Counted from the stretch's first letter, positions 18,857-28,949 are shown. The stretch: 64,000 nt of DNA from Oceanicoccus sp. (GCF_029238675.1 NZ_JAQWFR010000030.1:1-64000), one strand, 5' to 3'. Notes: generated by a model not told the origin, from the sequence alone. Made by a program: numbers and translations.

Positions 18857-19297
18857 TTAACCCAGCTGCTGTTTTTCTTTGATTTCATCCAGTGTTTTAC
18901 AATCAATACACTGGGTAGCTGTAGGACGAGCTTCCAGGCGCTGGATACCGATCTCAACACCACAGGTTTCACAAAAGCCATAATCATCAGCGTCGATCAA
19001 ATTAATCGTGCCGTCAATTTTCTTGATCAACTTACGCTCGCGATCACGGGTACGAAGCTCGAGGCTGAACTCTTCTTCTTGAGTCGCGCGGTCAGCAGGA
19101 TCAGGGAAGTTAGCCGCTTCATCCTTCATATGAGTTACCGTGCGGTCAACTTCTTCCATCAGCTCTGACTTCCAGGCCAGCAAAATCTGGCGGAAGTGCT
19201 CGCGCTGTTTCTCATTCATATACTCCTCATTCTTCTTGGCTTGGTAAGGAGTAAAGTTTTTAAAGTTGCTTGCCGGAGCTGCTTTTTTCTTGGGCAT
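18857..19297 (-). CDS. dksA: RNA polymerase-binding transcription factor DksA
   Basis: Binds the RNA polymerase secondary channel and, with ppGpp, mediates the stringent response. 146 residues. The coiled-coil tip carries the acidic motif DPADRAT. The C4 zinc finger is CETC (Cys-x2-Cys) followed by CIDC. The C-terminal helix is typical ([11 protein letters not shown]). Its 5' region contains a small hairpin and a 10-base tandem repeat, described separately. Confidence 0.97.
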   Translation of the reverse strand: MPKKKAAPASNFKNFTPYQAKKNEEYMNEKQREHFRQILLAWKSELMEEVDRTVTHMKDEAANFPDPADRATQEEEFSLELRTRDRERKLIKKIDGTINLIDADDYGFCETCGVEIGIQRLEARPTATQCIDCKTLDEIKEKQQLG

Positions 19298-19655
19298 TGC
19301 TAAGTCTCACTATTTGCTGGCTATTGTTGCCAGCTACTTATAAATAACTGATTCATAGGGCTGTCTGTAGTTATCTGTAGTTATCTGTAGTTATCTGTAG
19401 TTATCTGTAGCTATCTGTAGTTATCTGTAGCTACCAGATATACGTGTACCACCACCAAAATGACCCTATGTCCCTTCTACACTGACCGCTCTATCAGCCG
19501 ATCTTATCCGTGATTCCACCTGTTTACCACCGCCATAAGCGGGCATTTGGAAACCGACAAACCTAACAGATTTAGGCGTCTGACGCTATAGCCTTGTATA
19601 AATTTAAGGGGGGAGAGGCAGAAATTGGGGGAGGAGCCCCTAAAAGGCAGCCCCT
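19298..19655. other. dksA upstream region
   Basis: 358 bases between dksA and the upstream chemoreceptor gene on the same strand. It holds a 6-bp hairpin (gctggc/gccagc, 19316-19334) just before the dksA start, the tandem repeat at 19362-19433, and no open frame with gene character. The dksA promoter must lie here; TTATAA-like sequence occurs at 19338-19343 (minus strand) without a clear -35. Confidence 0.6.
19362..19433. repeat. 10-base tandem repeat upstream of dksA
   Basis: Six full units of ttatctgtag (two with ctat) from 19371 to 19430, with one diverged partial unit before (19362-19370) and three bases after. The period of 10 is near one helical turn. It sits 65-135 bases before the dksA start codon. 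Confidence 0.92.
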
Positions 19656-20759
19656 CTATAACTTGTTGAGTTCGCCCTCAAGGTGGGAAAGCACGGTCAT
19701 TAATTCACCGCTGGCATTTTCCATATTTTGCAAAGCGCGCAGAGCTGTCTCCTGGTCATCAAGGGCCTTGTAGTTAAGTGCCTCAATACCCAAGCGGTTT
19801 ACCTCTAAAAATGGATGCTCCAGAGAGCCAAAACTGGGCAGGTGCGAACTTAGCTCAGCGCCCTCCTTTTGTAACCATTGCCAGAGGTAGCTACCGCTAT
19901 AATCAGATAGCTGATCAATAGATTGTTCCGACAGACCCAACACAACCCGGTAGACATCCAGCTTCCAGGCGATGACCTCTATCTTAACCGCCTGCACCAA
20001 ACCACCACTGGCCGAACTGCTGATCACCGACTGCATATGCCTTGCCAGTTCCAGCGCTGAATTGACCGTGGTTAAAATATTTTCTGTGGATTCTGCCACC
20101 AGCCGACAGTCATCAGACACATCGCGAATTTGTTGGTCGGTGCTGATGGTTTCAGTGCCAATACTATCGACTAAAGAACCAATCTCCGATGCGGCCTCAC
20201 TGGCACGCTGCGCCAGGGTTCTCACCTCATCAGCCACCACCGCAAAGCCCCTGCCCTGTTCTCCTGCACGGGCAGCCTCAATGGCCGCATTCAAGGCTAA
20301 CAAATTGGTTTGCTCAGAAATATTATTAATGACTTCGACAAACTTAACGATATCTTCAGACAGGGATTTTAAGCGATCAATATTTTCACAACTGCGGGAT
20401 GCCTTTTCGTCAATACCGGCGACTTCTTCACGAATATTACCAATCGCAACACTGCTGTTATTAAACACTGATGAGGTTTCTTTGGTCTTGCAGCGCTCAT
20501 CATTTAACTGCCGGGCAGACACTGCGATACCTTCGCGCACTTCCTTTAAAGCGGAGCCGCTACTAAGCCACAAGGCCTGTATTTCCTTGTAGGCAATGTT
20601 GATTTCTGTCTCCGCCTGACGGCTGAATTCTGCCTCTTCAAACTGTCGCTTTAGCGCATCATGCTCCTCCGTTAACGCCTGTAACTCGGCATCAAGGGAC
20701 TCAGCTTTAGCTTGCCAGTCCCGGGCTGCTCTCTTGTATTTCCACCACATAGCAATCAC
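19656..20759 (-). CDS. soluble methyl-accepting chemotaxis protein with degenerate CZB domain
   Basis: 367 residues without membrane segments. An N-terminal coiled coil (residues 10-50) leads to the MCP signalling hairpin, whose tip is [20 protein letters not shown] followed by [12 protein letters not shown]. The C-terminal 110 residues have the layout of a chemoreceptor zinc-binding (CZB) domain ([14 protein letters not shown], then [11 protein letters not shown], then [11 protein letters not shown]). The usual first His (DHxxWK) is replaced (IEVIAWK), and the Cys of the CxxGxW motif is replaced by Gly/Ser; only the late His remains. Zinc binding may be lost or altered. It is divergent from a TonB-dependent receptor gene, with 130 bases between the two starts. 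Confidence 0.85.
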   Translation of the reverse strand: MIAMWWKYKRAARDWQAKAESLDAELQALTEEHDALKRQFEEAEFSRQAETEINIAYKEIQALWLSSGSALKEVREGIAVSARQLNDERCKTKETSSVFNNSSVAIGNIREEVAGIDEKASRSCENIDRLKSLSEDIVKFVEVINNISEQTNLLALNAAIEAARAGEQGRGFAVVADEVRTLAQRASEAASEIGSLVDSIGTETISTDQQIRDVSDDCRLVAESTENILTTVNSALELARHMQSVISSSASGGLVQAVKIEVIAWKLDVYRVVLGLSEQSIDQLSDYSGSYLWQWLQKEGAELSSHLPSFGSLEHPFLEVNRLGIEALNYKALDDQETALRALQNMENASGELMTVLSHLEGELNKL

Positions 20760-20889
20760 TCTTGTTAGTTACAGGCGACGAGCTAAGTATAGTCGGTAAA
20801 CCATCGGCCAACTGTCTTTTGCGTTTACGCCAATTATTCCTATACTTAATCTAGCCTTACTCAAGTATAAAAAGAGCACAGTACTGCTA

Positions 20890-22923
20890 ATGCCTGACCT
20901 ACCTAACCTCCCCCGGCCCAAAGCTAAAGCCGCCATTGCATTCTTAACTGCATGCTTACCGCTAAGCTCCTTACAGGCTGCACATAGCAATAATAGTGAA
21001 GACTTTTATGACCTCAGCCTGCAACAACTGTTGAGTACTGAAATAGAGGTGGGCTCATTTTTTAAAGAAAAAATTGAAGATGTAGGCTCAACGGTATCTT
21101 TGGTTACCAGGGATGAATGGAGAAAGCGTGGCTCCAAGAGCGTCACCCGAGCCGTGTCACATATTCCGGGCATTCACCAAAACGTTCACTCCGACCTCGA
21201 AAATGTCGTGATCCGTGGTTATCAAACAGCCACCAGCTATACCGGGGTATTAATACTGGTAGATAATGTCCCCCTTAATAGTTACACCTTTTCCTCCGCC
21301 ACCCAGCGGGTTGGGCTATTAGACTCCTACGACCAAATAGAAGTCATCAAAGGCCCGGGGTCTACATTATATGGCTCGGATGCCTTTAGTGGACTTATGT
21401 CTCTGAAAACCTGGGACAGTGATAAAGATATCAGTGAATATGGACTTGAGTATGGCAACTTTGGAGATTATGGCGCCACCTTCAAGCATTCACAGGGTTT
21501 TGGAGAAAAAGTCCGGGCTTCTATTAATATTGTCGCCCAGGGTGTCGATGACGAAGCGCGCGAATATGACTATCTGGATTTGAGTGGTCAAGTTGGCAGT
21601 GAAGAGCTGGAAAACCATCGTAACGCCAATTCCATCATTGCCAAGCTGAGTATCGATAACACCAGGCTAATGGTCTATAGCCATCACCTTAACTCCCGCA
21701 GTGGCGGTTTTGGCTTTAACTTTGTACCTGTTACCAGTGATGGCAACCAGGTTGACCGCCATATCGATATGAACTTATTTTCACTCACCCATAACCAAAC
21801 CGTTAGCAATCATGGCGAAGTTATTTTCAAAGCCTACCACTGGGAATCAGAAAGCTATGCCGACTATGGTCTTGAAGCCGGAGCGATTGGCGATGGTGGC
21901 AGTGTTAATATTGACCAGCAAGAAATACGCAGCGGCGGGGATATTAAATATCTCTATAACAATAAAGAAGACTTTAAATTGGTTGCCGGATTAACCTATG
22001 AAGACATTGAAACTGGTGACCAGGGCAGTTTTGGCCAGCCCGCCAGTTATGGCAATAATACCCGTACGGTTAAATCCGCGTTGTTTAATGCTGACTATAT
22101 CTTTGCTGAAGGTAAGGCCAAAATACTTATTGGCGGTCGTTATGACACCTTTAGTGATATTGATAAAGACCACTTCAGCCCGAGACTGGGTTTTAACTAT
22201 TACTACGATGGCAGCAATACTTTTAAAGCGCTCTATGGCAACTCATTTCGCGCACCCAATATTCAGGAGATTTCTGGTTTAACTGGCAGTGTTATCGGTG
22301 GCGGTAAAGAGCTCAGACCCGAAAACAATGATACTTACGAACTGATTCATATTTACCAGAACAAACAATTCTCCCTTAACTCAACTATTTTCTTTAGTGT
22401 GTTCGAAGATGCGATCAACTTTTCCCAGACCGTCCCCCTTCAGTATATAAACAGTGAAGAGTCCGAATCCTGGGGGGCTGAAGTGGAGTCTAAATATAAG
22501 CGCGGGCAGTTTTCATACTATGGCTCAGTAAGCTATGTGGACTCTTATGTCAAAGAGCCAAAAAAAGATTCCTCTTTTTATGAAGGCTTTCCCGACTGGC
22601 TGATCAACTATGGTATCGAGTATTCAGCCAGGCAATGGCCGCTTGATTTTTCTATCTATAACACCCATCGCTATAGCGCAAAAACCCTGGATAATAGTGA
22701 CGGCATTAATGTAGAAGAAGGCAAAAGCATAAGCTCTTATGTTCGCACGGACTTTGTAGCCACCTATTACATGGGTGACCGCAGCGATAACAACACAGTG
22801 TATTTCAGCGTTAAAAATTTATTTGACCGGGATAATTATATTAGTGGCAACCTGGGCTCTTACGAAGGCAGAAAAGAACCCGCACTTAACATTATGGTGG
22901 GGTTCAGATACTCAATACAGTGA
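20890..22923 (+). CDS. TonB-dependent outer membrane receptor
   Basis: 677 residues with a signal peptide (cleavage near LSSLQAAHS, about residue 30). A plug domain follows: VSLVTRDEWRKRGSKSVTRA, ENVVIRGYQ, LILVDNVPLNS and IEVIKGPGSTLYGSDAFSG. The beta-barrel is rich in aromatic and Asp/Asn residues and ends with aromatic-alternating VGFRYSIQ. The segment SLQQLLSTEIEVGS before the plug is typical of a receptor group often found with YfiR-family and CHASE8 genes. Those occur 4 kb away here (26636 and 25000). The substrate is unknown. Confidence 0.9.
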   Translation: MPDLPNLPRPKAKAAIAFLTACLPLSSLQAAHSNNSEDFYDLSLQQLLSTEIEVGSFFKEKIEDVGSTVSLVTRDEWRKRGSKSVTRAVSHIPGIHQNVHSDLENVVIRGYQTATSYTGVLILVDNVPLNSYTFSSATQRVGLLDSYDQIEVIKGPGSTLYGSDAFSGLMSLKTWDSDKDISEYGLEYGNFGDYGATFKHSQGFGEKVRASINIVAQGVDDEAREYDYLDLSGQVGSEELENHRNANSIIAKLSIDNTRLMVYSHHLNSRSGGFGFNFVPVTSDGNQVDRHIDMNLFSLTHNQTVSNHGEVIFKAYHWESESYADYGLEAGAIGDGGSVNIDQQEIRSGGDIKYLYNNKEDFKLVAGLTYEDIETGDQGSFGQPASYGNNTRTVKSALFNADYIFAEGKAKILIGGRYDTFSDIDKDHFSPRLGFNYYYDGSNTFKALYGNSFRAPNIQEISGLTGSVIGGGKELRPENNDTYELIHIYQNKQFSLNSTIFFSVFEDAINFSQTVPLQYINSEESESWGAEVESKYKRGQFSYYGSVSYVDSYVKEPKKDSSFYEGFPDWLINYGIEYSARQWPLDFSIYNTHRYSAKTLDNSDGINVEEGKSISSYVRTDFVATYYMGDRSDNNTVYFSVKNLFDRDNYISGNLGSYEGRKEPALNIMVGFRYSIQ

Positions 22924-22927
22924 TGAG

Positions 22928-24574
22928 CTATTGCTCACCCAAAATACTCAGCGCCACCGCTTCCGCTACTTTAATCCCGTCAATACCCGCCGACAAGATA
23001 CCGCCGGCATAACCAGCTCCCTCCCCTGCAGGATATAAGCCTTTGGTATTCAGGTTTTGAAAATCCTTATCGCGCTTTATACATATCGGGGACGATGTTC
23101 TGGTCTCTATCCCGGTAAGTACGGCATCATCCATGGCAAAGCCGTTAATCTTTTTATCAAATACGGGGATAGCCTCACGCAGGGCGGTAATAGCAAAGGC
23201 AGGCAAAGCTTTGGATAAATCACCCAACGTCACACCCGGCTGATAGGATGGCGTTACCGATGCGAGTTCGGTAGAGGGTTTGTTGCGAAGAAAATCACCT
23301 AGTAACTGGGCCGGCGCATTATAATTTTCACCACCCAACTCAAAAGCCAACCGTTCAAGCTCACGCTGCAAATCAATACCTGCCAAAGCATGACCGGGAT
23401 AATCCTGTTCCGGCTCAATGCCCACCACAATCGCAGAATTTGCATTTCGTTCATTGCGAGAATATTGTGACATGCCATTGGTTACCACCCGTCCCGCCTC
23501 TGAAGTAGCTGCTACGACAGTGCCGCCAGGACACATACAAAAACTGTACACACTGCGTTTATTTTTACAGTGGTGGACTAACTTATAATCCGCCGCCCCT
23601 AAAATCGGATGCCCCGCATTATCACCAAAGCGCGCAGTATCGATAACCGACTGTGGATGCTCAATACGAAAGCCGATAGAAAAAGGTTTTGGTTCTATAT
23701 AGACGCCCTGATCCAGCAGCATTTGGAAAGTATCTCGGGCACTATGGCCAATGGCCAGTACAATATGTTGGCTGCTTAGCTGTTCACCGCTACTCAATGT
23801 CAGGCCGGTCACCTGCCCCTGCTTACCTTTCTGCGTACTGCCTTCACGGTGTAACTGCTCAACTTTCTGGTCAAAGCGAACCTCACCACCCAGGCGTACA
23901 ATCTCAGCGCGAATATTTTCCACCATTTTAACTAACTTAAAGGTGCCAATATGGGGCTTGCTGACAAACATAATTTCTTCCGGCGCCCCGGCTTTAACAA
24001 ACTCGGTTAAAACCTTGCGACCCAAAAAACGTTTATCTTTTACCTGACTATATAATTTGCCATCAGAAAAGGTACCCGCCCCACCCTCACCAAACTGTAC
24101 ATTAGACTCTGTATTTAACTTGCGCTGGCGCCACAATCCCCAGGTATCCTGAGTACGCTGCCTGACATCCTGGCCACGCTCTAACACAATTGGTTTGAGA
24201 CCCATCTGTGCCAGCAGCAAAGCTGCCAAAATGCCACAGGGGCCAAAGCCAATAATAATGGGGCGTTGCTGATTGTTTGCGGGAAACCCGGGCTCTGCCC
24301 GAGCTATTAAATGGTAGCTGCTGTTGGGGCTTTTACGCAGGTTGAGCTGTTGTGAAAAACGCTCTAACAAGCGCTCTTCCAATAAGGATTTAAGGGTCAC
24401 GTCCAGTTGATAGATCAGCAGGATATTCGACTTCTTGCGAGCGTCGTAACTGCGCTTAAATACTGACAGTTGCTGTACATCATCCACAGCAACCTCTAAC
24501 ACACGGGCAACAGCGTCAGTTAAATCCTGATCAGAATGGTTCAGAGGGAGCTTTAGGTCGTTCAGTCGTAGCAT
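22928..24574 (-). CDS. uncharacterised FAD-dependent dehydrogenase (COG2509 type)
   Basis: 548 residues. An N-terminal domain of about 90 residues (VFKRSYDARKK, with DVTLKSLLEERL) precedes the FAD-binding fold PIIIGFGPCGILAALLLAQ, with LERG after it. The family features NVQFGEGGAGTFSDGKLYSQ, FSIGFRIEHPQ, SFCMCPGGTVVAATSE and the C-terminal GLYPAGEGAGYAGGI are all visible. The biochemical role of the family is unknown. The stop codon is four bases from that of the TonB receptor (convergent). Confidence 0.9.
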   Translation of the reverse strand: MLRLNDLKLPLNHSDQDLTDAVARVLEVAVDDVQQLSVFKRSYDARKKSNILLIYQLDVTLKSLLEERLLERFSQQLNLRKSPNSSYHLIARAEPGFPANNQQRPIIIGFGPCGILAALLLAQMGLKPIVLERGQDVRQRTQDTWGLWRQRKLNTESNVQFGEGGAGTFSDGKLYSQVKDKRFLGRKVLTEFVKAGAPEEIMFVSKPHIGTFKLVKMVENIRAEIVRLGGEVRFDQKVEQLHREGSTQKGKQGQVTGLTLSSGEQLSSQHIVLAIGHSARDTFQMLLDQGVYIEPKPFSIGFRIEHPQSVIDTARFGDNAGHPILGAADYKLVHHCKNKRSVYSFCMCPGGTVVAATSEAGRVVTNGMSQYSRNERNANSAIVVGIEPEQDYPGHALAGIDLQRELERLAFELGGENYNAPAQLLGDFLRNKPSTELASVTPSYQPGVTLGDLSKALPAFAITALREAIPVFDKKINGFAMDDAVLTGIETRTSSPICIKRDKDFQNLNTKGLYPAGEGAGYAGGILSAGIDGIKVAEAVALSILGEQ

Positions 24575-24999
24575 AGAAGTAGCAGGTTCAGAATCTGTAA
24601 ACCGGCAATCTTAGCACAGACAGCAGAGTATTAGAGAGAGAAGGAAGGAAGAAAAAAAGACGCAGCGGCAATCCCCTAAGAGAATCTCTATTCGATCTTG
24701 TTAAAAACAACCTGCCGCTACGCAAACCCCGAGAATATCGGGGACCTGGAAACAAACGATTGCAACCAACAAAACCAAAAGCCTTATCGGCTGCAACACC
24801 ACTATAGTCTCAAGGAGAAAAGCAAAAACCCAGAGCAAAAAATACTTTATTTTTTAACATTTTTGACAGCAAAAAAGCCGTAAATGGACGTCAAAAAGGT
24901 AAAAAAAATAACAAAAAAATGCACAATTTTCGATATTAAATAATCTGCATCCAATAAATTAACCTGCCATTTCCGCTAGAGAGGGAATGGCCAACAAGA
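24575..24999. other. intergenic region without a supported gene
   Basis: 425 bases between two minus-strand genes. There is a small hairpin ccccgagaatatcgggg near 24727-24743 and a hairpin gccatttccgctagagaggg/aatggc near 24966-24991 next to the end of the chemoreceptor gene. Neither has a clear T-tract. The rest is A/T rich. Confidence 0.5.
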
Positions 25000-26565
25000 T
25001 TACAATTTAAACTGGCTGACTAACTGCAACATATCCGTTGACAACTGATCGAGCTGACTGGATTTTTGGTTCATCTCTTTAGAGTTTTCTGAAGTATTCA
25101 CAGCCACCTGGGAAATATTAGTAATATTTTTGGTGATTTCCTCAACCACATTACTCTGTTCAGCGGAGGCGCCGGAAATTTGATAGGACATAGACTTAAT
25201 AACAGCCATGGCATTGGTAATGGCACCCAGCGACTCATTGGCCTGCTCGGCAATCTTGACACTGCTATGGGCCTGGTTTCTGCCTTTGTCCATCACTTCA
25301 ACAGCATTCTTGGCACCCACCTGCAGCTTCTGGATCATATCCTGAATTTCTTCCGTGGACTGCTGGGTGCGCTGAGCCAGAGTTCTTACCTCGTCGGCAA
25401 CAACAGCAAAACCCCGCCCCTGCTCACCGGCCCTGGCCGCCTCAATAGCCGCATTCAGTGCCAGTAAATTTGTCTGGTCGGCAACGCCGCGAATCACATC
25501 CAGTACTGTGCCAATACTTTCACTATTACGCTGTAACTCGCTAATCACATTGGAGGCATTTTCTATATCACTGGCCAGTGAGGAGATTGACCCCATGGTT
25601 TCCATAACTACCTTATTACCAATGTTAGCCTGGTTATCCGCTTCTTCAGTATCGCCAGTGGATGTGGCAATATTACGCTCGACCTCCATCACTGTAGAAG
25701 ACATTTGATTAACCGCAGCTGCTATTTGCTCAAGCTCCCGCTCCTGTACCAAAATCGATTCATTGGTATTGCCTGAATGTAACTTCAGCTCACTGGCGGC
25801 AGCGGAAAGATCGTTAGAGTTTTCTCGAAACTGCACCACAACAGTTCTTATTTTCTCAACGAAGCTATTAAACCAGTAGGCCAACTCACCTAACTCATCC
25901 TTACTCTTTACCGTCAGACGCCGGGTTAAATCACCTTCGCCCTGGGCAATATCTTTAAGCGCGACCACTACATCATTAATGGGCTGGGTAATAGCTCGCT
26001 GAATAAGCAGCGCGAGAATAACTGACATTAGCGTTATACCACAGCCCAAAAAGGTGGCTATCGAATAAAGATTAGTGGTGGCGTCTGAGACCTCATCCAA
26101 ATCAATATTCATATAAATCATGCCAACAGGCTCATCCTCACTGATAATAGGCTCATAGATTTCCAGAGAGGAATCAGAAAGAATGGTTTGTGCCGCTTTG
26201 GGCTTAACAGGTATAGAAGAAGGAAGATCCTCAGCTGCCCCCAGCTCCGGCGCTTCTTCTTCAACCCCCGACCAGCGATACCAAACAAAGGGGCTATTGC
26301 TATCATCATAGATAACCACCTCATGGATATGAGGGTTGGCAACCAGCGGGAGCAAGGCCTCATGGGCTGACTCCACATCGGAAAAATCCAGTGCGCCGGT
26401 GGTATTGCCGCCGGTAATCCTGGAAATCGTTAAAGCCTCGGTAACAATCTTATCCTGTATTCGGCCCTTCTCAATGTCGACAATAACGCCCACAGCAATC
26501 AGTACTGATGAAATACTGGTAAATGTAATACCTAATATGATTTTCCATTTTAGCGACAAGCTCAT
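25000..26565 (-). CDS. methyl-accepting chemotaxis protein with CHASE8-like periplasmic domain
   Basis: 521 residues. Membrane segment 1 at about 8-30, then a periplasmic region of about 150 residues with CHASE8-like features ([51 protein letters not shown]). Membrane segment 2 at about 170-192 leads to a HAMP domain ([24 protein letters not shown]). The cytoplasmic signalling domain has the standard hairpin tip ([20 protein letters not shown]). AGAGG stands about 9 bases before the start. It lies 70 bases downstream of a YfiR-like gene on the same strand. In YfiBNR systems a CHASE8-type domain of a diguanylate cyclase is controlled by periplasmic YfiR; here the output is a chemoreceptor. Confidence 0.87.
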   Translation of the reverse strand: MSLSLKWKIILGITFTSISSVLIAVGVIVDIEKGRIQDKIVTEALTISRITGGNTTGALDFSDVESAHEALLPLVANPHIHEVVIYDDSNSPFVWYRWSGVEEEAPELGAAEDLPSSIPVKPKAAQTILSDSSLEIYEPIISEDEPVGMIYMNIDLDEVSDATTNLYSIATFLGCGITLMSVILALLIQRAITQPINDVVVALKDIAQGEGDLTRRLTVKSKDELGELAYWFNSFVEKIRTVVVQFRENSNDLSAAASELKLHSGNTNESILVQERELEQIAAAVNQMSSTVMEVERNIATSTGDTEEADNQANIGNKVVMETMGSISSLASDIENASNVISELQRNSESIGTVLDVIRGVADQTNLLALNAAIEAARAGEQGRGFAVVADEVRTLAQRTQQSTEEIQDMIQKLQVGAKNAVEVMDKGRNQAHSSVKIAEQANESLGAITNAMAVIKSMSYQISGASAEQSNVVEEITKNITNISQVAVNTSENSKEMNQKSSQLDQLSTDMLQLVSQFKL

Positions 26566-26595
26566 ATAGCAACCTCTATGGCAGGAATTATGACG

Positions 26596-26631
26596 GGTAC
26601 TACTCAGGTACTACACAGGTACTACACAGGT
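26596..26631. repeat. 11-base direct repeats between yfiR-like and chemoreceptor genes
   Basis: Three contiguous units of ggtactacwca (26596-26606, 26607-26617, 26618-26628) and a trailing ggt. They occupy half of the 70-base gap inside the presumed operon. Confidence 0.88.
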
Positions 26632-26635
26632 GAAT

Positions 26636-27217
26636 TTACAATGTACTGACTCTGTACAATTTAGAACTTGCCTTAAGGCCGCTGGCTTCCAAACGCTTCT
26701 TATTAATCTGCAGCGAACCCTTGCCACCAACGCCAACAAAACCAACCATGCCGCCATGACCAGCAAACTGCTTAAAATCACCGGTAGTTAATACCGCCGA
26801 ATCCGACAAGGCGGAAATCGTGTTCCTGAGGGTCGGCACATCAGTAGCTGCGATAAAAACTAAATGACAGCTTTTACCCTGTTCAATATCATCCAAAGCA
26901 AGTTGCTTAATTTCAAAGCCACGCTTTTTGACCTTTTTCGCACCCAGCTTTTCTGACAGCAGACCCGATATCGCTGCTTCACCCATCAAACAATATTTAT
27001 AGGGACTGTCCGCACCATCAAAACTACTACCCGGCCAGGTGACATAACGGGCGAGACTTTCCATAAACTTCACTACGGTCTTCTGGCCTTTTGGTGTATC
27101 GGAAATTGCCTCTGCACCTGAAGAAAATGGAATAGAAAGCATGATGACTGTACAGGTGAATAGAAGGAACTGGTTTGCAGAAAGGAGCTTCACAGAACGA
27201 AATTTCGTCTTTTTCAT
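26636..27217 (-). CDS. YfiR-family periplasmic protein (DUF4154)
   Basis: 193 residues with an N-terminal hydrophobic signal segment (about 15-35, ending SSGAEA). The mature part has the family pattern: a VVKFMESLARYVTWPG opening, CLMGEAAISGLL, KSCHLVFIAA, AVLTTGDFKQFAGHGGMVGF, LQINKKRLEASGLKASSKLY. Two Cys (CLMG and SCH) could form one disulfide. YfiR is the periplasmic repressor of the diguanylate cyclase YfiN. Here the next gene is a CHASE8-like chemoreceptor, so YfiR-type control of chemotaxis signalling is inferred. Confidence 0.85.
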   Translation of the reverse strand: MKKTKFRSVKLLSANQFLLFTCTVIMLSIPFSSGAEAISDTPKGQKTVVKFMESLARYVTWPGSSFDGADSPYKYCLMGEAAISGLLSEKLGAKKVKKRGFEIKQLALDDIEQGKSCHLVFIAATDVPTLRNTISALSDSAVLTTGDFKQFAGHGGMVGFVGVGGKGSLQINKKRLEASGLKASSKLYRVSTL

Positions 27218-27758
27218 AGATCTGGCTTCTTGAATAAGTTTCGAGTTAGCCCAGACATGGCATATTATTAACTATTATCCAGACACTATATTTTTCGCAT
27301 TCAATAATGAAACAATGATCGACTGCAATCCAGAGCAAAAACGACAAATTTATTTAACACTTTTGACATCCTCCCGGGGAATAAAAAGGTTGCCACGCTA
27401 CATAAATATCACCCCTTAGCTATAACAACAGAAAACAACATATTCGAAAAGCTGTTATTTATACTATGCTTTTGGAATTCATGATATTTTGAGCGAGGAT
27501 AACGCCTTTCTACGGCTAAACCACTGCCACAAGCCCAATAATGACCGGGCACCAACCAATAGCACCACAGAAATAAATAGCAAAAATGACATTTTTTTTT
27601 AACAAAAATGATAGCCAAATATTGCAGGCTTTGGATTACACCACCACTATCAGCACACAAATTGGCTAATACATGAGATTTATTGCTTTGCATGGGGGCT
27701 TTGTATGGGTACTTTGTGATGTTAATATTCCGCCCTTTACAGACCATGAAAAAATCCA
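27218..27758. other. intergenic region between divergent genes
   Basis: 541 AT-rich bases between the starts of the yfiR-like gene (minus) and the baiN-like gene (plus). A minus-strand open frame at 27409-27768 has no ribosome-binding site and a composition unlike a protein, so I do not call it. Promoters of both neighbours must lie here, but I could not define them. Confidence 0.5.
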
Positions 27759-28949
27759 ATGAATCCAATCCAGACAGATGCAGTCATTATTGGCGCCGGT
27801 GCTGCAGGCCTAATGTGCGCAATTTCTGCTGCCGAGCAAGGCAAGCAGGTCTACCTGTTAGATCATGCTAATAAAGCGGGTAAAAAAATCCTGATCAGCG
27901 GTGGCGGCCGTTGTAACTTTACCAATATGTATACCGAGCCGGGCAATTATCTCAGTAACAACCCTCATTTTTGCAAGTCAGCGCTTAACCGCTATACCCC
28001 ATGGGATTTTATTGCGGAAGTAGATAAAGCCAGCCTGCCCTGGCATGAGAAAAAGCTTGGGCAATTATTTAGCGATAACAAAAGCCAGGCTGTTTTAGCA
28101 ATGTTGTTAGATCGGTGTGAGGAAGTGGGCGTTAATATTGTATTGAATTACTCAGTTGATTCAGTCGATAAAATCAATGATCAATTTATTATTACCAACA
28201 CGACTACCAGCTATCAGTGCCACGCTCTGGTCATTGCCACTGGCGCCATGTCTTTTCCAACCATGGGCGCCACTGACTTCGGTCATCGTCTGGCCAAGAA
28301 ATTTGGTCTTAAGGTGACTCATACTTATCCTGGTCTGGTACCTTTTACTTTTGATGGCGCAGAAAAAAAACAGTTTCAGGGTTTATCAGGCATCAGCATT
28401 GATACTGATATCGAAGTGAATAATGTCCACTTTCGTGAAAATATTCTTTTTACCCACAAAGGCCTAAGCGGCCCAGCGGTTTTGCAGATTAGCTCATACT
28501 GGAAGCCGGGCGATAAGGTCACCGTGCGCTGCATACCTGATGTTGATATGGCCTCAATACTCAAGGACACACAACAAACACAGCCCAATAAACATTTACA
28601 TACCATTTTGCAAACCTGGCTACCACTCAGCGTATTGCAATGCCTTTGTGACAATATTGACCTACAAAAACCTTTACATAGTTACAAACATAGCCAGCTG
28701 CAAGAAATTGCCAGGCTGATTCAACACTGGCAATTTATTCCCAGCGGTACCGAGGGATATAAAAAAGCAGAAGTCACCTGTGGCGGTGTAGATACCGATG
28801 AAATAAGCTCAAAGACCTTTGAAACCAAAAAAGTTCCGGGGCTGTATTTTATTGGTGAGGTTTTAGATGTAACCGGCCAACTCGGTGGTTTTAATTTTCA
28901 GTGGGCCTGGGCCAGTGGCTTTTGTTGTGGGCAATCGTTAGCTATCTAA
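27759..28949 (+). CDS. BaiN/HI0933-family FAD-dependent oxidoreductase
   Basis: 396 residues. N-terminal FAD motif AVIIGAGAAGLMCAI (residues 8-22), then KKILISGGGRCNFTN, the family hallmark, WHEKKLGQLFSDNKS, VIATGAMSFPTMGATDFGH, FTHKGLSGPAVLQISSYW and the C-terminal VTCGGVDTDEI with GLYFIGEVLDVTGQLGGFNFQWAWASG. The family (YhiN, HI0933) includes the bile-acid oxidoreductase BaiN, but its general role is unknown. There is no strong ribosome-binding site; an upstream ATG at 27746 is out of frame. Confidence 0.92.
   Translation: MNPIQTDAVIIGAGAAGLMCAISAAEQGKQVYLLDHANKAGKKILISGGGRCNFTNMYTEPGNYLSNNPHFCKSALNRYTPWDFIAEVDKASLPWHEKKLGQLFSDNKSQAVLAMLLDRCEEVGVNIVLNYSVDSVDKINDQFIITNTTTSYQCHALVIATGAMSFPTMGATDFGHRLAKKFGLKVTHTYPGLVPFTFDGAEKKQFQGLSGISIDTDIEVNNVHFRENILFTHKGLSGPAVLQISSYWKPGDKVTVRCIPDVDMASILKDTQQTQPNKHLHTILQTWLPLSVLQCLCDNIDLQKPLHSYKHSQLQEIARLIQHWQFIPSGTEGYKKAEVTCGGVDTDEISSKTFETKKVPGLYFIGEVLDVTGQLGGFNFQWAWASGFCCGQSLAI

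Noticed and set aside
19362-19433. Possible CRISPR array
   Set aside because: Units are 10 bases and directly contiguous, without spacers; no cas genes nearby.
24966-24991. Hairpin after the chemoreceptor gene considered as another palindromic element or terminator
   Set aside because: Shares only the word tttccgct with the repeat family and lacks a T-tract; too weak to call.
27409-27768. Minus-strand open frame of 119 codons
   Set aside because: No ribosome-binding site, composition (Cys/Trp/Tyr-rich mix) unlike a real protein, overlaps the baiN-like start.
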